Of a stretch of 64,000 nucleotides of DNA, positions 18,309 through 27,392 are shown piece by piece. A model generated the notes under the pieces. It was not told where the DNA came from. It saw only the letters and a list, made by a program, of their open reading frames with translations, and made no database searches. The DNA is from Hyphomicrobium sp. (GTDB lineage: Bacteria > Pseudomonadota > Alphaproteobacteria > Rhizobiales > Hyphomicrobiaceae): positions 296,863-360,862 of the forward strand of contig NZ_RXIZ01000004.1 in assembly GCF_003987855.1 (NCBI RefSeq), read 5' to 3'. The position numbers and the translations under genes were made by a program. Numbering within the stretch: the first letter of the stretch is position 1; each line of letters starts with the position of its first letter.

Positions 18309-18941
18309 CTAACCGGCCTTCTGATGCCTCTTCAGCTCCCGGACGAGTGCGACGAGCTTATCGGCTATTTCGCCGCCGGTATCGACGGCGACCCTAAGCG
18401 GCACCCGCGATTGGATGATCTCGTTCAGCCTTTCCTGCTGCTCGCCGAAACCGAAGAAGATCTCTTCCGGCGCCTCGATATCGCCGTCCTCGACCGCCGT
18501 CATGACATCGAACGCGTTCTGCGTTGCCAGCACCAGCATCGAAGCGATGTCGTTCATGAGTTGCAGGTAGAGCTTCTGCGCATCCGCGCGGATGCGCTGC
18601 CCGTGCACCCCGAACTTGAGCGGCGCTGCGGCCTGTCCGCCGCCTCCAGCGAACACGCGCGGGTGCTTTTGAAAGCGCTTGAAGATCTCGGCGAGGCCCA
18701 TGCAGCACGTTTCGAGGTCGCGCAGCGCCGCCCCGGTCTTGCGCTTCGTACGCGTTCGCGCCGCCAACTTCTCCTGCCCCGACCAATTGATGGCCGCAAT
18801 TGACGCAATGGCGCCGAGCGCCGCAAGCGCAGGCAGCACGGCCGCGAATGGATCCGGCGGCATGCGCGTGTCGGTATCGTCGCTGTCGTCGGTGCCGATC
18901 TTGGTCACGGATTGGTGCGCCTTCGCCGATGAAGGCCGCAC
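18309..18941 (-). CDS. Hypothetical membrane-anchored protein inside the sdh cluster
   Basis: An unrecognised 210-residue product. After an acidic, Asp-rich start (DDSDDTDTR), residues about 33-50 ([19 protein letters not shown]) form one probable membrane helix; the rest is predicted helical and soluble ([39 protein letters not shown]). The start is a GTG at 18941; an ATG at 18863 just before the hydrophobic segment is an alternative. It lies between sdhA and sdhB on the same strand. Its position suggests co-transcription with complex II genes, but no function can be assigned. Confidence 0.7.
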   Translation of the reverse strand: MRPSSAKAHQSVTKIGTDDSDDTDTRMPPDPFAAVLPALAALGAIASIAAINWSGQEKLAARTRTKRKTGAALRDLETCCMGLAEIFKRFQKHPRVFAGGGGQAAAPLKFGVHGQRIRADAQKLYLQLMNDIASMLVLATQNAFDVMTAVEDGDIEAPEEIFFGFGEQQERLNEIIQSRVPLRVAVDTGGEIADKLVALVRELKRHQKAG

Positions 18942-18994
18942 CTTAGGCGAGTTCGCATGACGGCGCTATTTCTACTCGCGATGGCGAGAACGCC

Positions 18995-20842
18995 TCAATA
19001 GACGCGCGCCTTGGGCTCGATGTACTTGACCTCGTTGGTCATCGTTTTCGTATGCACGGGACGATCGTCGAGCGTCACCGACTTGGTGCCATAGTCGGCC
19101 CACGCAAGCGTATGCTTCATCCAATTGACATCATCTCGCTTAGGAAAATCTTCGCGTGCATGCGCGCCGCGGCTTTCCTGACGATTTTCTGCGCCGACCA
19201 CCGTCACGGCGGCCTGTGCGATCAAGTTGTCGAACTCGAGTGTCTCGACAAGATCGGAATTCCAGACGAGCGAGCGATCTGTGACCGAAATATCCGCAGC
19301 ATCGCGCCAGACCTGTTTGATCTTATCGACGCCTTCCTTCAGCACTGGACCGTCACGAAACACCGCGCAGTTGGATTGCATGATCTTCTGCATGCGCAGA
19401 CGCAGCGCGGCGGTCGGCGTCGATCCCTTGGCGTAGCGGAAACGATCGAGTCGCGCGACAGCCGATTCGTGAGCGTCTTTGGGTAAATCTGGTTGCGAGC
19501 CGCCCTGCTCGATCGTCTCGGCGCAGCGCAAGCCAGCCGCGCGTCCGAACACCACGAGATCGATGAGCGAGTTTGACCCTAGTCGATTGGCGCCGTGGAC
19601 TGAAACGCAGGCCGCTTCGCCAATGGCCATCAGGCCCGGAACGACATGATCGGGATCGCCATTCTTCTTGGTCAGCACTTCGCCATGATAGTTCGTCGGA
19701 ATGCCGCCCATGTTGTAGTGAACCGTCGGCAGCACCGGAATTGGTTGGCGGCGCAGATCGACACCGGCAAACACCTTCGCGTTCTCGGTGATGCCCGGCA
19801 GCCGTTCCGCCAGGATCTTCGGATCGAGATGATCGAGATGGAGATAGATGTGGTCGGCGTCCGGGCCGACACCGCGACCTTCCCGGATTTCGATCGTCAT
19901 CGAACGCGACACGACATCGCGCGAGGCAAGATCCTTCGCATGCGGCGCGTAGCGTTCCATGAAGCGCTCGCCCTTCGAGTTGGTCAGGTATCCGCCTTCG
20001 CCGCGTGCACCTTCGGTAATCAGCACACCCGCGCCGTAGATCCCGGTGGGGTGAAACTGCACGAACTCCATATCCTGCAGCGGCAGCCCGGCGCGCAGAA
20101 CCATGGCATTGCCGTCGCCAGTGCAGGTGTGGGCCGATGTGCATGAGAAATAGGTGCGGCCGTATCCACCTGTCGCCAGAATGGTCTTCTTGGCGCGGAA
20201 CCGATGCAAGGTGCCGTCATCAAGATTGAGCGCAATGATGCCGCGGCACGCGCCATCCTGGTCCATGATCAAATCGAGCGCGAAGTATTCGATGAAGAAT
20301 TCCGCCGAGTGGCGCAGCGATTGACCATACAGCGTGTGGAGCATGGCGTGCCCCGTGCGATCGGCCGCCGCGCATGTCCGTTGCGCCGGAGGACCTTCGC
20401 CGTAGTCCGTCGTCATGCCGCCGAACGGACGCTGATAGATCTTGCCGTCCTCCGTTCGCGAAAACGGCACGCCGTAATGTTCGAGCTCGTACACCGCCGC
20501 CGGCGCATTGCGACAAAGATATTCGATAGCATCTTGATCGCCGAGCCAGTCCGAACCTTTGACGGTGTCGTACATGTGCCAGCGCCAGTCGTCGCGACCC
20601 ATATTGCCCAGCGCAGCCGCAACGCCACCCTGCGCCGCTACGGTATGTGAGCGCGTCGGAAAGACCTTCGTCACGCACGCGGTCTTAAGGCCCGCTTCCG
20701 CGCAGCCGAGTGTGGCGCGAAGCCCCGCTCCGCCTGCTCCGACGACGACGACATCATAGACATGGTCATGCAGTGGGTAGGCTTTTCCGACCTGCGAGGG
20801 CGCCACGTTGATGCCGTTGGCCTTGCCGTTCACTTGTGACAT
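18995..20842 (-). CDS. sdhA: Succinate dehydrogenase flavoprotein subunit
   Basis: Catalytic FAD subunit of complex II, oxidising succinate to fumarate. The 615-residue protein has the dinucleotide-binding motif [15 protein letters not shown], the FAD-linkage histidine in [12 protein letters not shown], the active-site region [17 protein letters not shown] and the [18 protein letters not shown] signature. The C-terminus ([22 protein letters not shown]) is typical of SdhA. It starts five bases after the end of sdhD. Confidence 0.98.
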   Translation of the reverse strand: MSQVNGKANGINVAPSQVGKAYPLHDHVYDVVVVGAGGAGLRATLGCAEAGLKTACVTKVFPTRSHTVAAQGGVAAALGNMGRDDWRWHMYDTVKGSDWLGDQDAIEYLCRNAPAAVYELEHYGVPFSRTEDGKIYQRPFGGMTTDYGEGPPAQRTCAAADRTGHAMLHTLYGQSLRHSAEFFIEYFALDLIMDQDGACRGIIALNLDDGTLHRFRAKKTILATGGYGRTYFSCTSAHTCTGDGNAMVLRAGLPLQDMEFVQFHPTGIYGAGVLITEGARGEGGYLTNSKGERFMERYAPHAKDLASRDVVSRSMTIEIREGRGVGPDADHIYLHLDHLDPKILAERLPGITENAKVFAGVDLRRQPIPVLPTVHYNMGGIPTNYHGEVLTKKNGDPDHVVPGLMAIGEAACVSVHGANRLGSNSLIDLVVFGRAAGLRCAETIEQGGSQPDLPKDAHESAVARLDRFRYAKGSTPTAALRLRMQKIMQSNCAVFRDGPVLKEGVDKIKQVWRDAADISVTDRSLVWNSDLVETLEFDNLIAQAAVTVVGAENRQESRGAHAREDFPKRDDVNWMKHTLAWADYGTKSVTLDDRPVHTKTMTNEVKYIEPKARVY

Positions 20843-20847
20843 GGGGC

Positions 20848-21231
20848 TCAGGCTCCAAAACCCAATTTCAATATCGAGAACACGCTCGCGAGCGCGACGG
20901 CGATGGCAAAGAAGGTGTTGAGGATCAGCAGCCCGAACTTCAGCCCTTCGCCATGCACGTAGTCTTCAATGATGACCTGCATGCCGATCCGCATATGGAT
21001 CGTCGCTGACACCATCAGCGCCAACAGCGGCAATGCGATCAACGGATGCGCGAGTTTCTGTTTCACGGCCGTGTAGTCCGCGCCGACCAGAGACGCGATC
21101 AGCCAAACCAGGAAGATCACGAGAAACGCATTGGCGATCGCAGTCAGACGTTGCCGCCAGAAATGGTCGGCGCCTTCCTTGGCCGATCCGAGGTACCGAA
21201 CTTTCTTCAGAGGTGTCCGCATGGTCGTCAT
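20848..21231 (-). CDS. sdhD: Succinate dehydrogenase membrane anchor subunit
   Basis: Hydrophobic anchor of complex II that shares haem b and quinone binding with SdhC. From the ATG at 21231 the product is 127 residues with three membrane helices (about 30-50, 60-80, 95-118). The [22 protein letters not shown] segment contains the expected conserved histidine and Asp/Tyr quinone-site region. The start codon shares one base with the sdhC stop (TGATG), indicating translational coupling; the upstream frame is a shadow of sdhC. Confidence 0.93.
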   Translation of the reverse strand: MTTMRTPLKKVRYLGSAKEGADHFWRQRLTAIANAFLVIFLVWLIASLVGADYTAVKQKLAHPLIALPLLALMVSATIHMRIGMQVIIEDYVHGEGLKFGLLILNTFFAIAVALASVFSILKLGFGA

Positions 21232-21641
21232 CAGGCGGCTCCCATCGCGACAGAGATCCAGATGATGGCGGTCAGCGAAAGCGATGCGACCAGCGTGCCC
21301 CAGGAGAGAATGTCGATCGATCGTAGATCGTAGCCGTACCCGGTATCCCAGATGAGGTGACGGATACCGCCGACCATATGGTGCATCAGCACCCAAGTGA
21401 ATCCGAACAGGACGAGCTCGCCGAACCAGTTTCCGCACCAGCTCAGAAAGTGGTTGTAGGCGTCAGGACCCGAAGCGGCTGCGACCAGCCACCAGGCCAG
21501 CAGCGCCGATCCCAAATAAAGCGCGGCGCCGGTGATGCGATGAAAGATCGACATCACCATGTTGATCAAGGGCGAATAGATTTGAAGGTGGGGTGAAAGC
21601 GGCCGCTGAGGGCGCACACCGCGGCCAGATGTGACTGCCAT
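21231..21641 (-). CDS. sdhC: Succinate dehydrogenase cytochrome b556 subunit
   Basis: The second anchor of complex II, 136 residues with three membrane helices. Family markers are RPLSPHLQIYSPLINMVMSIFHRITG near the N-terminus and HHMVGGIRHLIWDTGYG, where the His is the haem b ligand. It is the first gene of the sdhC-sdhD-sdhA series, and the promoter should lie in the 179 bp between it and the sodC-like gene. Confidence 0.95.
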   Translation of the reverse strand: MAVTSGRGVRPQRPLSPHLQIYSPLINMVMSIFHRITGAALYLGSALLAWWLVAAASGPDAYNHFLSWCGNWFGELVLFGFTWVLMHHMVGGIRHLIWDTGYGYDLRSIDILSWGTLVASLSLTAIIWISVAMGAA

Positions 21642-21820
21642 CGGACGTCCTTCTTTATTGTTTGATGCGAATGTGTAGCGTTTCGCTGCAGACGCGGCAA
21701 TTCGCCAAATGCCACAGCGACGCGCACCCGCGATGAACTGGCTTCAGACCTTCAGGCACCCGCGCTTTCGCCAAAAGCACAATCAGCAGCCGTCCCGGGC
21801 CTGTTCGCCCCAACGCGAAC

Positions 21821-22363
21821 CTACTTGGCTTTGATCACCCCGCAGGCGATCCGCTTCACCCCGCCACCTTCCGGGTCGGTCTGATAGTCGTCGGCCGTGT
21901 CATAGATCACGAGCGCCGAACCATCGGCATCAAACAGCGAATCGTCGGTATCCTTGTTGAGGTGCAGATAGGTCGTAACCAGCTCGGCTCGCGCCGTACC
22001 ATCCGGACCCGCGACGACGTTCGGAAGATCGCCGGCCATCGGGCCTTCCTCGTTGAAGAAGCCGTGTTTGGCGCCCAACGGATTATAGATGCCGCCTGCG
22101 GAGGTCAGATCGCCTTCACACTTGCCCACCTCGTGTACGTGAAAGCCGTGGGCACCCGGCGGCAATCCTTTGAGATCGAATTTCAGGATAACGCCGGCGG
22201 CAACGTCGGTCAGCGTAACGGTGCCCGCATCCTTGCCGTCCGCGAGTTTGATATCGGCCGTCGCCGTTTCCCCCGCTGCCTGCGCGGTCGCGGCAGCTGA
22301 AAAAAGCAACAGCCCCAGCGCCACACCGCCAAACGATCCGAGTTTCCGCGCCATGACTGCCAT
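21821..22363 (-). CDS. Exported Cu/Zn superoxide dismutase-fold protein with missing metal ligands
   Basis: A 180-residue exported protein with the SodC fold: signal peptide to about residue 30, then GAHGFHVHEVGKCEGDL (the two copper histidines and first cysteine present), AKHG (one zinc His), AGDLPN (zinc Asp) and the C-terminal RIACGVIK. Three ligands are replaced: the bridging His of the usual H-F/Y-N-P is Ile (GGIYNP), the zinc His before AGDL is Met (GPMAGDL), and the fourth copper His of the VHxxxDD stretch is Tyr (LVIYDTADDY). I read these substitutions directly from the bases. A normal dismutase site cannot form, so a copper-binding or structural role is more likely. Upstream of it is mesaconyl-CoA hydratase. 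Confidence 0.87.
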   Translation of the reverse strand: MAVMARKLGSFGGVALGLLLFSAAATAQAAGETATADIKLADGKDAGTVTLTDVAAGVILKFDLKGLPPGAHGFHVHEVGKCEGDLTSAGGIYNPLGAKHGFFNEEGPMAGDLPNVVAGPDGTARAELVTTYLHLNKDTDDSLFDADGSALVIYDTADDYQTDPEGGGVKRIACGVIKAK

Positions 22364-22411
22364 GCGACGTGCTCCTCTGGGTTCCTGTTCCGGCAGAGTG
22401 CCGATAAGGCC

Positions 22412-23470
22412 TCAGCGGGGCAGCACAAGCCACGTATCGAGATCGAGGACAACCCCCTCCGCATACTCGCCCGTCGGAGTCTTGAGCGGGAGTGACGCGC
22501 AATCCTGGTTTTTGACACCGACGAGGCGAACCCGGAGCGCGCCGACGTCCTTTCGACCGGGAATCTCCGCTTTCTCGAGGACCTCGGACCAAGCGTAGAT
22601 TGTGTCGCCCGCAAACGTCGGCGCGACGTGCCGCCCGCCGTTGATCGCGGCGAGATGAAACGCATTGCCGAACCCGTTGTAGGACAACGCCCGCACCAGC
22701 GAAATGACGACACCACCGTACACGATCCGCTTGCCGAACCGGCCCTTGGATTCGGTGTGCAGATTGAAATGCACTTTCGCGGTATTTTGATAGAGGCGCG
22801 TCGCGATCTGATGCTCGGCCTCTTCCAGGGTCATCCCGTCGACATGGTCGATCTTCTCGCCGGGCTCATAATCGCCCCAGCGGTGTTTCGAACCAGAGAG
22901 ATCGAAATCATACTGGCTGACGTCGATTGGCGGCACCGCCTGTGCGAGCACCTCCGGCTCGACCCTTTCCGGTAGCTTCGGAACGACCGCCTCGGGCGAC
23001 GGCGAACTCTTCGCGCGCTTGCGAACCATCACCCACCGGCAATATTCGAGAACGACTTCACCATTCTGATTGCGTCCCGTCGAGCGCACATAGACGGTGC
23101 CAGTCTCGCCGTTGGAGTTTTCTTTGAGGCCGATCACCTCGGAAGTCGCGGTCAGCGTGTCACCGGGATAAACGGGCTTCAAAAAGCGGCAATCGGCGTA
23201 TCCGAGATTGGCGATCGCATTGAGCGAGATTTCCGGCGTCGTCTTTCCGAACACCACATGAAAAGTCAGGAGATCATCGAGCGGCGCCCGAGGGTAGCCG
23301 ATGGCTTTCGCAAACGTATCTGCCGACTGGACTGCGAACCGCGAACCGTAGAGCGACGTATAGAGCGCCACGTCGCCATCGGTTACGGTGCGCGGCGTCG
23401 GGTGGTGAATGACCTGGCCGTACGTGAAGTCTTCAAAGAAATTGCCAGCGTTCGTCTTGGTTCCGGCCAT
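22412..23470 (-). CDS. mch: Mesaconyl-CoA hydratase (beta-methylmalyl-CoA dehydratase), MaoC-like
   Basis: Interconverts mesaconyl-CoA and (2R,3S)-beta-methylmalyl-CoA in the ethylmalonyl-CoA pathway. From the ATG at 23470 it is 352 residues with two hot-dog domains: the first has FFEDFTYGQVIHHPTPRTVTDGD and SLYGSRFAVQ, the second begins around DLSGSKHRWGDYEPGEKIDH and has FGKRIVYGGVVISL. This double-MaoC length and N-terminal signature are those of Mch rather than of single-domain enoyl-CoA hydratases. The next gene upstream on the same strand encodes a CitE-like CoA lyase, an adjacent step of the pathway. Confidence 0.88.
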   Translation of the reverse strand: MAGTKTNAGNFFEDFTYGQVIHHPTPRTVTDGDVALYTSLYGSRFAVQSADTFAKAIGYPRAPLDDLLTFHVVFGKTTPEISLNAIANLGYADCRFLKPVYPGDTLTATSEVIGLKENSNGETGTVYVRSTGRNQNGEVVLEYCRWVMVRKRAKSSPSPEAVVPKLPERVEPEVLAQAVPPIDVSQYDFDLSGSKHRWGDYEPGEKIDHVDGMTLEEAEHQIATRLYQNTAKVHFNLHTESKGRFGKRIVYGGVVISLVRALSYNGFGNAFHLAAINGGRHVAPTFAGDTIYAWSEVLEKAEIPGRKDVGALRVRLVGVKNQDCASLPLKTPTGEYAEGVVLDLDTWLVLPR

Positions 23471-23610
23471 CGATCCCGCCCTATGTTCTGAGAGGCCCGG
23501 CATCACCAGGCTCGGCTTTTCTTGTTCTTTTCGGGATGTCGGAACCCGACCGCAACAACTTTCCCGATCGCCAAGACGCGATCAAGGGCCGCAGAAGCCC
23601 GCGCCGTTTA

Positions 23611-24510
23611 CTAAAACCACGGCTCCTCGACTTTCGATCGAGCGTTGATCGCATCCGCTATGGCTGCCACCCGTTTTGCCATGACGAGGTGCAGGCGCTC
23701 GACCATCCGTCCTTCGACTGTGATGACCCCCTTGCGCGCATTCTCCGGCTCGTCGAATGCCTTGATGACTTTCTGCGCCCAAGAAATTTCATCGATCGTC
23801 GGCGAGAACACCTCGTTGCAGGGAATGACCTGCGACGGGTGGATGAGCGTCTTGCCGTCCATTCCGAGCGTGCGGCCATGCTCGCATTCGGCTCGAAAAC
23901 CGGACTCGTCCTTGAAATCGTTGTAGACGCCGTCGATGACGTCGAGCCCATAAGCGCGGGCGGCGACGAGCGTCATCGCGAGCCAAGGAACCACGGCGAA
24001 CCTGTTCCGGCTTGCCAGTGCTCGGCTTTCTTTCAGCAGGTCGTTGGTGCCCAGAACGAAGCAGACCAGACGGTTGTCCTGATCAGGCGCGCAGGCTGCG
24101 ATTTCCTTGGCGTTGATGATGCCCATGGGAGTTTCTATCATCGCCCAAAGGCGGATGCGCGGATCGGCGTCGGCGGCCTTGACGACCTTCGCGGTGCCTG
24201 TGACGTCGCCGGAATTGGACACCTTCGGCACGAGGATGGCATCGGGCACGGCTGCGATCGCCGCGTGAAGATCCGCCATGCCCCACGGCGTTTCGATCGG
24301 GTTGACCCGCAGAACGACCTCGCGCGAGCCAAACCCGCGCTCGTGAATCGCCGCGGTCGCCTGGGCGCGCGCTTTCTCTTTGTTTGCCGGCGCGACAGAG
24401 TCTTCCAGGTCGATGATGATCGAGTCCGCGGGCAGACCTTTAGCTTTTTCGAGTGCCCGGTCGTTGTCTCCGGGCAAATAGAGAACGCTGCGCCTTGGTC
24501 GCATGGCCAT
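23611..24510 (-). CDS. CitE/HpcH-family CoA-ester lyase or malyl-CoA thioesterase
   Basis: A 299-residue TIM-barrel enzyme acting on malyl-CoA-type esters. It begins RPRRSVLYLPGDNDRALEKA and shows the family Mg-binding acidic residues (IIDLEDSVAP, AMIETPMGI) and FGSREVVLRVN. Homologues are L-malyl-CoA/beta-methylmalyl-CoA lyase (Mcl1) and (3S)-malyl-CoA thioesterase (Mcl2); the sequence alone does not decide between them, though this N-terminal pattern is closer to the shorter CitE/Mcl2 group. ATG at 24510 is chosen (MAMRPRR). It is 140 bp upstream of mch, and its upstream region has a direct-repeat element. Confidence 0.85.
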   Translation of the reverse strand: MAMRPRRSVLYLPGDNDRALEKAKGLPADSIIIDLEDSVAPANKEKARAQATAAIHERGFGSREVVLRVNPIETPWGMADLHAAIAAVPDAILVPKVSNSGDVTGTAKVVKAADADPRIRLWAMIETPMGIINAKEIAACAPDQDNRLVCFVLGTNDLLKESRALASRNRFAVVPWLAMTLVAARAYGLDVIDGVYNDFKDESGFRAECEHGRTLGMDGKTLIHPSQVIPCNEVFSPTIDEISWAQKVIKAFDEPENARKGVITVEGRMVERLHLVMAKRVAAIADAINARSKVEEPWF

Positions 24511-24540
24511 CGCACCGGCTCCCCTGCAATCGGGTTGGAT

Positions 24541-24568
24541 TTTGCAACGCAACATGCACGTTTGCAAC
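24541..24568. promoter_or_regulatory. Direct repeat TTTGCAAC spaced by 20 bp upstream of the CoA lyase
   Basis: TTTGCAAC occurs at 24541-24548 and again at 24561-24568, exactly 20 bp apart, so both copies face the same side of the helix. The copies lie 31-58 bp before the CoA lyase start and about 90 bp before the divergent pyridoxal kinase. Regulators of the PccR/RamB/ScfR group of acyl-CoA metabolism recognise TTTGCAAA-type repeats, so this could be such an operator. That link is inference. Confidence 0.4.
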
Positions 24569-24656
24569 ATCGACCGCGACTAAACTTTCGAATAAATCCC
24601 AGCTTCCCGGCGCGGCTCTGAGCCGGGCTGACCCTGCTGCCTGGCCGACGGACCCA

Positions 24657-25481
24657 ATGCGCCGACTTTTGATGATTTCCTCCTATGTCGCGAACGACCC
24701 TGTCGGCCTGACCGCAACGATACCCCCGCTGTTGGCCGCGGGTATCGACGTGGTTGGGCTGCCGACGGTCGTCCTGTCGAACCATCCGGTTCGCGCTCAC
24801 ATCGCCGGCATCACGCTCGACCCACGGCTCCTGAGCGACATGGTCCGCGCTCTGGAAGACAATGGCTGGCTGGCCTCGTTCGACGCAATCTTCTCAGGCT
24901 ATCTGCCATCGATGCAGCACGTGGAGGTCGTCGCCGCAGCGGTGAAGCGCCTGCGTACGATCAGGTCTGAGATTACCTACGTGTGCGATCCGATCTTCGG
25001 CGACGATCCAGGCGGCCTCTATATCGATGAACGTTCGGCTCACGGCATTCGCGATCTGCTTTTGCCGCTCGCCAACGTCCTAACACCCAACCGTTTCGAG
25101 TTGTCGTGGCTCTCGGGTATCGATGTTCGATCTCCTGCCGACGCGCGAGCGGCAATCGCCCGGCTGGGGCGGCCCATCGTCGCTGGCACGTCAATTCCGG
25201 ACGGACCGGATGTTCTGGCGACGGTACTTGCCGCGCAAGGCGATGCCTTCATCGGCCGCGTCGACAAATGGAGCAACGTTCCCCATGGCACGGGCGACGT
25301 CTTCGCCGGCTGCCTCACTGCAAAGCTCATGCACGGAGAATCCCCGCAGAATGCGCTGGCATATGCTTTGGCGGGTGTCCGAAGCGCGCTTGAGGCCAGC
25401 CGGGGTATCGATCACTTGCTGCCAAGCTTCGTCGACTGGAGAAGGGACATTGAGCCAGTGAGCGTATCGCCCCTGACATGA
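24657..25481 (+). CDS. pdxY: Pyridoxal kinase
   Basis: Phosphorylates pyridoxal to the PLP cofactor (salvage). The 274-residue protein of the ribokinase-like fold starts RRLLMISSYVANDPVGLTA and has the PLTVVLSNHP-like segment, TYVCDPIFGDDPGGLYI, LTPNRFELSWLSG and the catalytic anion-hole motif HGTGDVFAGCLTAKLM. The ATG at 24657 is chosen; the longer upstream frame runs through the divergent intergenic region. It is followed by nhaA after 85 bp. Confidence 0.92.
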   Translation: MRRLLMISSYVANDPVGLTATIPPLLAAGIDVVGLPTVVLSNHPVRAHIAGITLDPRLLSDMVRALEDNGWLASFDAIFSGYLPSMQHVEVVAAAVKRLRTIRSEITYVCDPIFGDDPGGLYIDERSAHGIRDLLLPLANVLTPNRFELSWLSGIDVRSPADARAAIARLGRPIVAGTSIPDGPDVLATVLAAQGDAFIGRVDKWSNVPHGTGDVFAGCLTAKLMHGESPQNALAYALAGVRSALEASRGIDHLLPSFVDWRRDIEPVSVSPLT

Positions 25482-25566
25482 TCGGACCGCATTTTTGTTT
25501 GGCTTGCTGCATCGTCGATGAGCCTGCATATCTGACCTGGCAAATTCGACAGGAGCAGACGCAGGA

Positions 25567-26757
25567 ATGAAGCCCGAATCCAGTACCGAAGGCATAAGCC
25601 GGGAAGTTCTTGCCAGTCTCGTTCTACTTGCCGCCGCTGTCCTTGCGCTAGTGCTCGCGAACTCGCCGCTGCACGACGCGTATGAACGCTTTCTCGCGAC
25701 CAATGTTCAACTGGGTGTCGCACCTTTCGCGCTGACGAAAGAAATCCATCACTGGATCAACGACGGGCTGATGGTGATTTTCTTTCTGGTGGTCGGTCTC
25801 GAGATCAAACGCGAAGTTATCCGAGGCGCTCTTTCAAAACCCGCGGCGGCGATGCTGCCGATTGTGGGCGCCATTGGCGGCATGGTTGTGCCAGCCTTGA
25901 TCTACGCGAGCGTGAACTGGAGTAACCCCGAAGCGTTGCGCGGTTGGGCTATTCCCGCCGCAACGGATATTGCCTTCGCGGTTGGCGTGGTCGCGCTCTT
26001 GGGGCGACGCGTACCGCCGACGTTGAAGGTTTTCCTGCTCGCCCTCGCGATCATCGATGACCTAGGCGCCATTCTGATCATCGCCTTCTTCTACACCTCG
26101 GAGCTGTCGTACCAGGCGCTCGGGCTAGCAACCGCAGGCGTAGGTGCGTTGGCCCTGCTGAACTATTTCAACGTCATGCGCACGTTGCCATACCTCGTGG
26201 TCGGCGCCTTCGTTTGGCTCTGCGTGCTGAAGTCAGGCGTCCACGCCACCGTCGCCGGCGTGATAACTGCGCTAATGATCCCGCTGTCGAGCCCCAAGAA
26301 GGGGGTCGACGGCCCGCTTCCAGCGCTTGAGCACGCCCTGAGCCCGTTCGTGAGCTTCATCATCATGCCCGTTTTCGCGCTCGCCAACGCCGGGCTATCG
26401 TTTAGCGGCATGTCGACGAATGACATGCTGTCGCAAATCCCGATTGGCATCGCGTTGGGCCTTTTCCTCGGCAAGGCCCTCGGCATATACGGCGCAGTAA
26501 GGGGTCTGATTGCCAGCGGCCTCGGAGACATGCCTCACGGCGCATCGCGGCGACAGCTGTTCGGGACCGCGATCCTCGGAGGTATCGGCTTTACGATGAG
26601 TTTGTTCATCGGCCAGTTGGCATTTCCCGATCCCGACACGACCGCCGAGGTTCGCCTTGGCGTCATCATCGGTTCGCTGCTTTCTGCCGTCGCAGGCTAC
26701 GTGGTTTTGGTCACAAGTCAGGGAGGCCCGGCATCCGGGTTTGAAAAACAACAATGA
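25567..26757 (+). CDS. nhaA: Na+/H+ antiporter NhaA
   Basis: Inner-membrane antiporter for sodium and pH balance, 396 residues with about twelve helices. Key motifs: NDGLMVIFFLVVGLEIKRE, ATDIAFAVGVVALLG and the ion-binding aspartate pair in LAIIDDLGAILIIA. The C-terminal IGFTMSLFIGQLAF is conserved. A Shine-Dalgarno of CAGGA precedes the ATG. The stop overlaps the carbonic anhydrase start by four bases (ATGA), pointing to a two-gene operon linking proton and bicarbonate balance. Confidence 0.96.
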   Translation: MKPESSTEGISREVLASLVLLAAAVLALVLANSPLHDAYERFLATNVQLGVAPFALTKEIHHWINDGLMVIFFLVVGLEIKREVIRGALSKPAAAMLPIVGAIGGMVVPALIYASVNWSNPEALRGWAIPAATDIAFAVGVVALLGRRVPPTLKVFLLALAIIDDLGAILIIAFFYTSELSYQALGLATAGVGALALLNYFNVMRTLPYLVVGAFVWLCVLKSGVHATVAGVITALMIPLSSPKKGVDGPLPALEHALSPFVSFIIMPVFALANAGLSFSGMSTNDMLSQIPIGIALGLFLGKALGIYGAVRGLIASGLGDMPHGASRRQLFGTAILGGIGFTMSLFIGQLAFPDPDTTAEVRLGVIIGSLLSAVAGYVVLVTSQGGPASGFEKQQ

Positions 26758-27392
26758 GCAGTTTCCCCGAAACATTGGCCGATCGTTACCGCCGTTTTCG
26801 GTCTCGCCATTTCGTCCCCAATGCCGACCAATATGAAGAACTGGCGACGCACGGACAAAGTCCCGAGACGATGATCATTTCCTGCTCGGACAGTCGCGTC
26901 GATCCCGAGACGATTTTTAGCGCCATGCCGGGCGAACTGTTCGTCGTCCGCAACGTCGCCAATCTCGTGCCCCCCTACGAAGTCAGCGGCAAATATCATG
27001 GCGTCAGCGCCGCGATGGAATTTGCGGTGCTGAACCTGCGCGTCAAAAATCTGATCGTCATGGGCCATTCGGGTTGCGGTGGCATCAAGGCTGCGCTCGA
27101 CCAGAACGCCGCCATTCAAACGGATGCGCACTTCATTTCGAAGTGGATGTCGATGCTCGATGATGCGCGGCTCTCGGTCCTGGCCTCGCACCAAGTCAGC
27201 CCCGCCAATGTTCGGCAGGAAGCCTTGGAAAAGGAAGCGATCAAACAATCGATCGGCAATCTGCGTACGTTCCCGTTCATCCAGGAACAGGAGGAAAAGG
27301 GCCGCTTGTCGCTGCACGGCGCACACTTCGACATCGCGTCGGGCACGCTGACGGTCCTCAACCACTCGCGCGGCCAATTCTTCAAGCTTTAG
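26754..27392 (+). CDS. can: Beta-class carbonic anhydrase
   Basis: Zinc enzyme hydrating CO2 to bicarbonate. The 212-residue product has zinc ligands Cys44 (SCSDSRVD, with Asp46/Arg48 dyad), His105 and Cys108 (MGHSGCGGIKA), plus VRNVANLVPPYE. It is translationally coupled to nhaA by an ATGA overlap. Its 3' end overlaps the convergent ccmG by 11 bases. Confidence 0.95.
   Translation: MSSFPETLADRYRRFRSRHFVPNADQYEELATHGQSPETMIISCSDSRVDPETIFSAMPGELFVVRNVANLVPPYEVSGKYHGVSAAMEFAVLNLRVKNLIVMGHSGCGGIKAALDQNAAIQTDAHFISKWMSMLDDARLSVLASHQVSPANVRQEALEKEAIKQSIGNLRTFPFIQEQEEKGRLSLHGAHFDIASGTLTVLNHSRGQFFKL

Noticed and set aside
16924..18312. 462-codon frame opposite the VOC protein and sdhB
   Set aside because: Runs antisense through iron-sulfur cysteine motifs of sdhB; a shadow.
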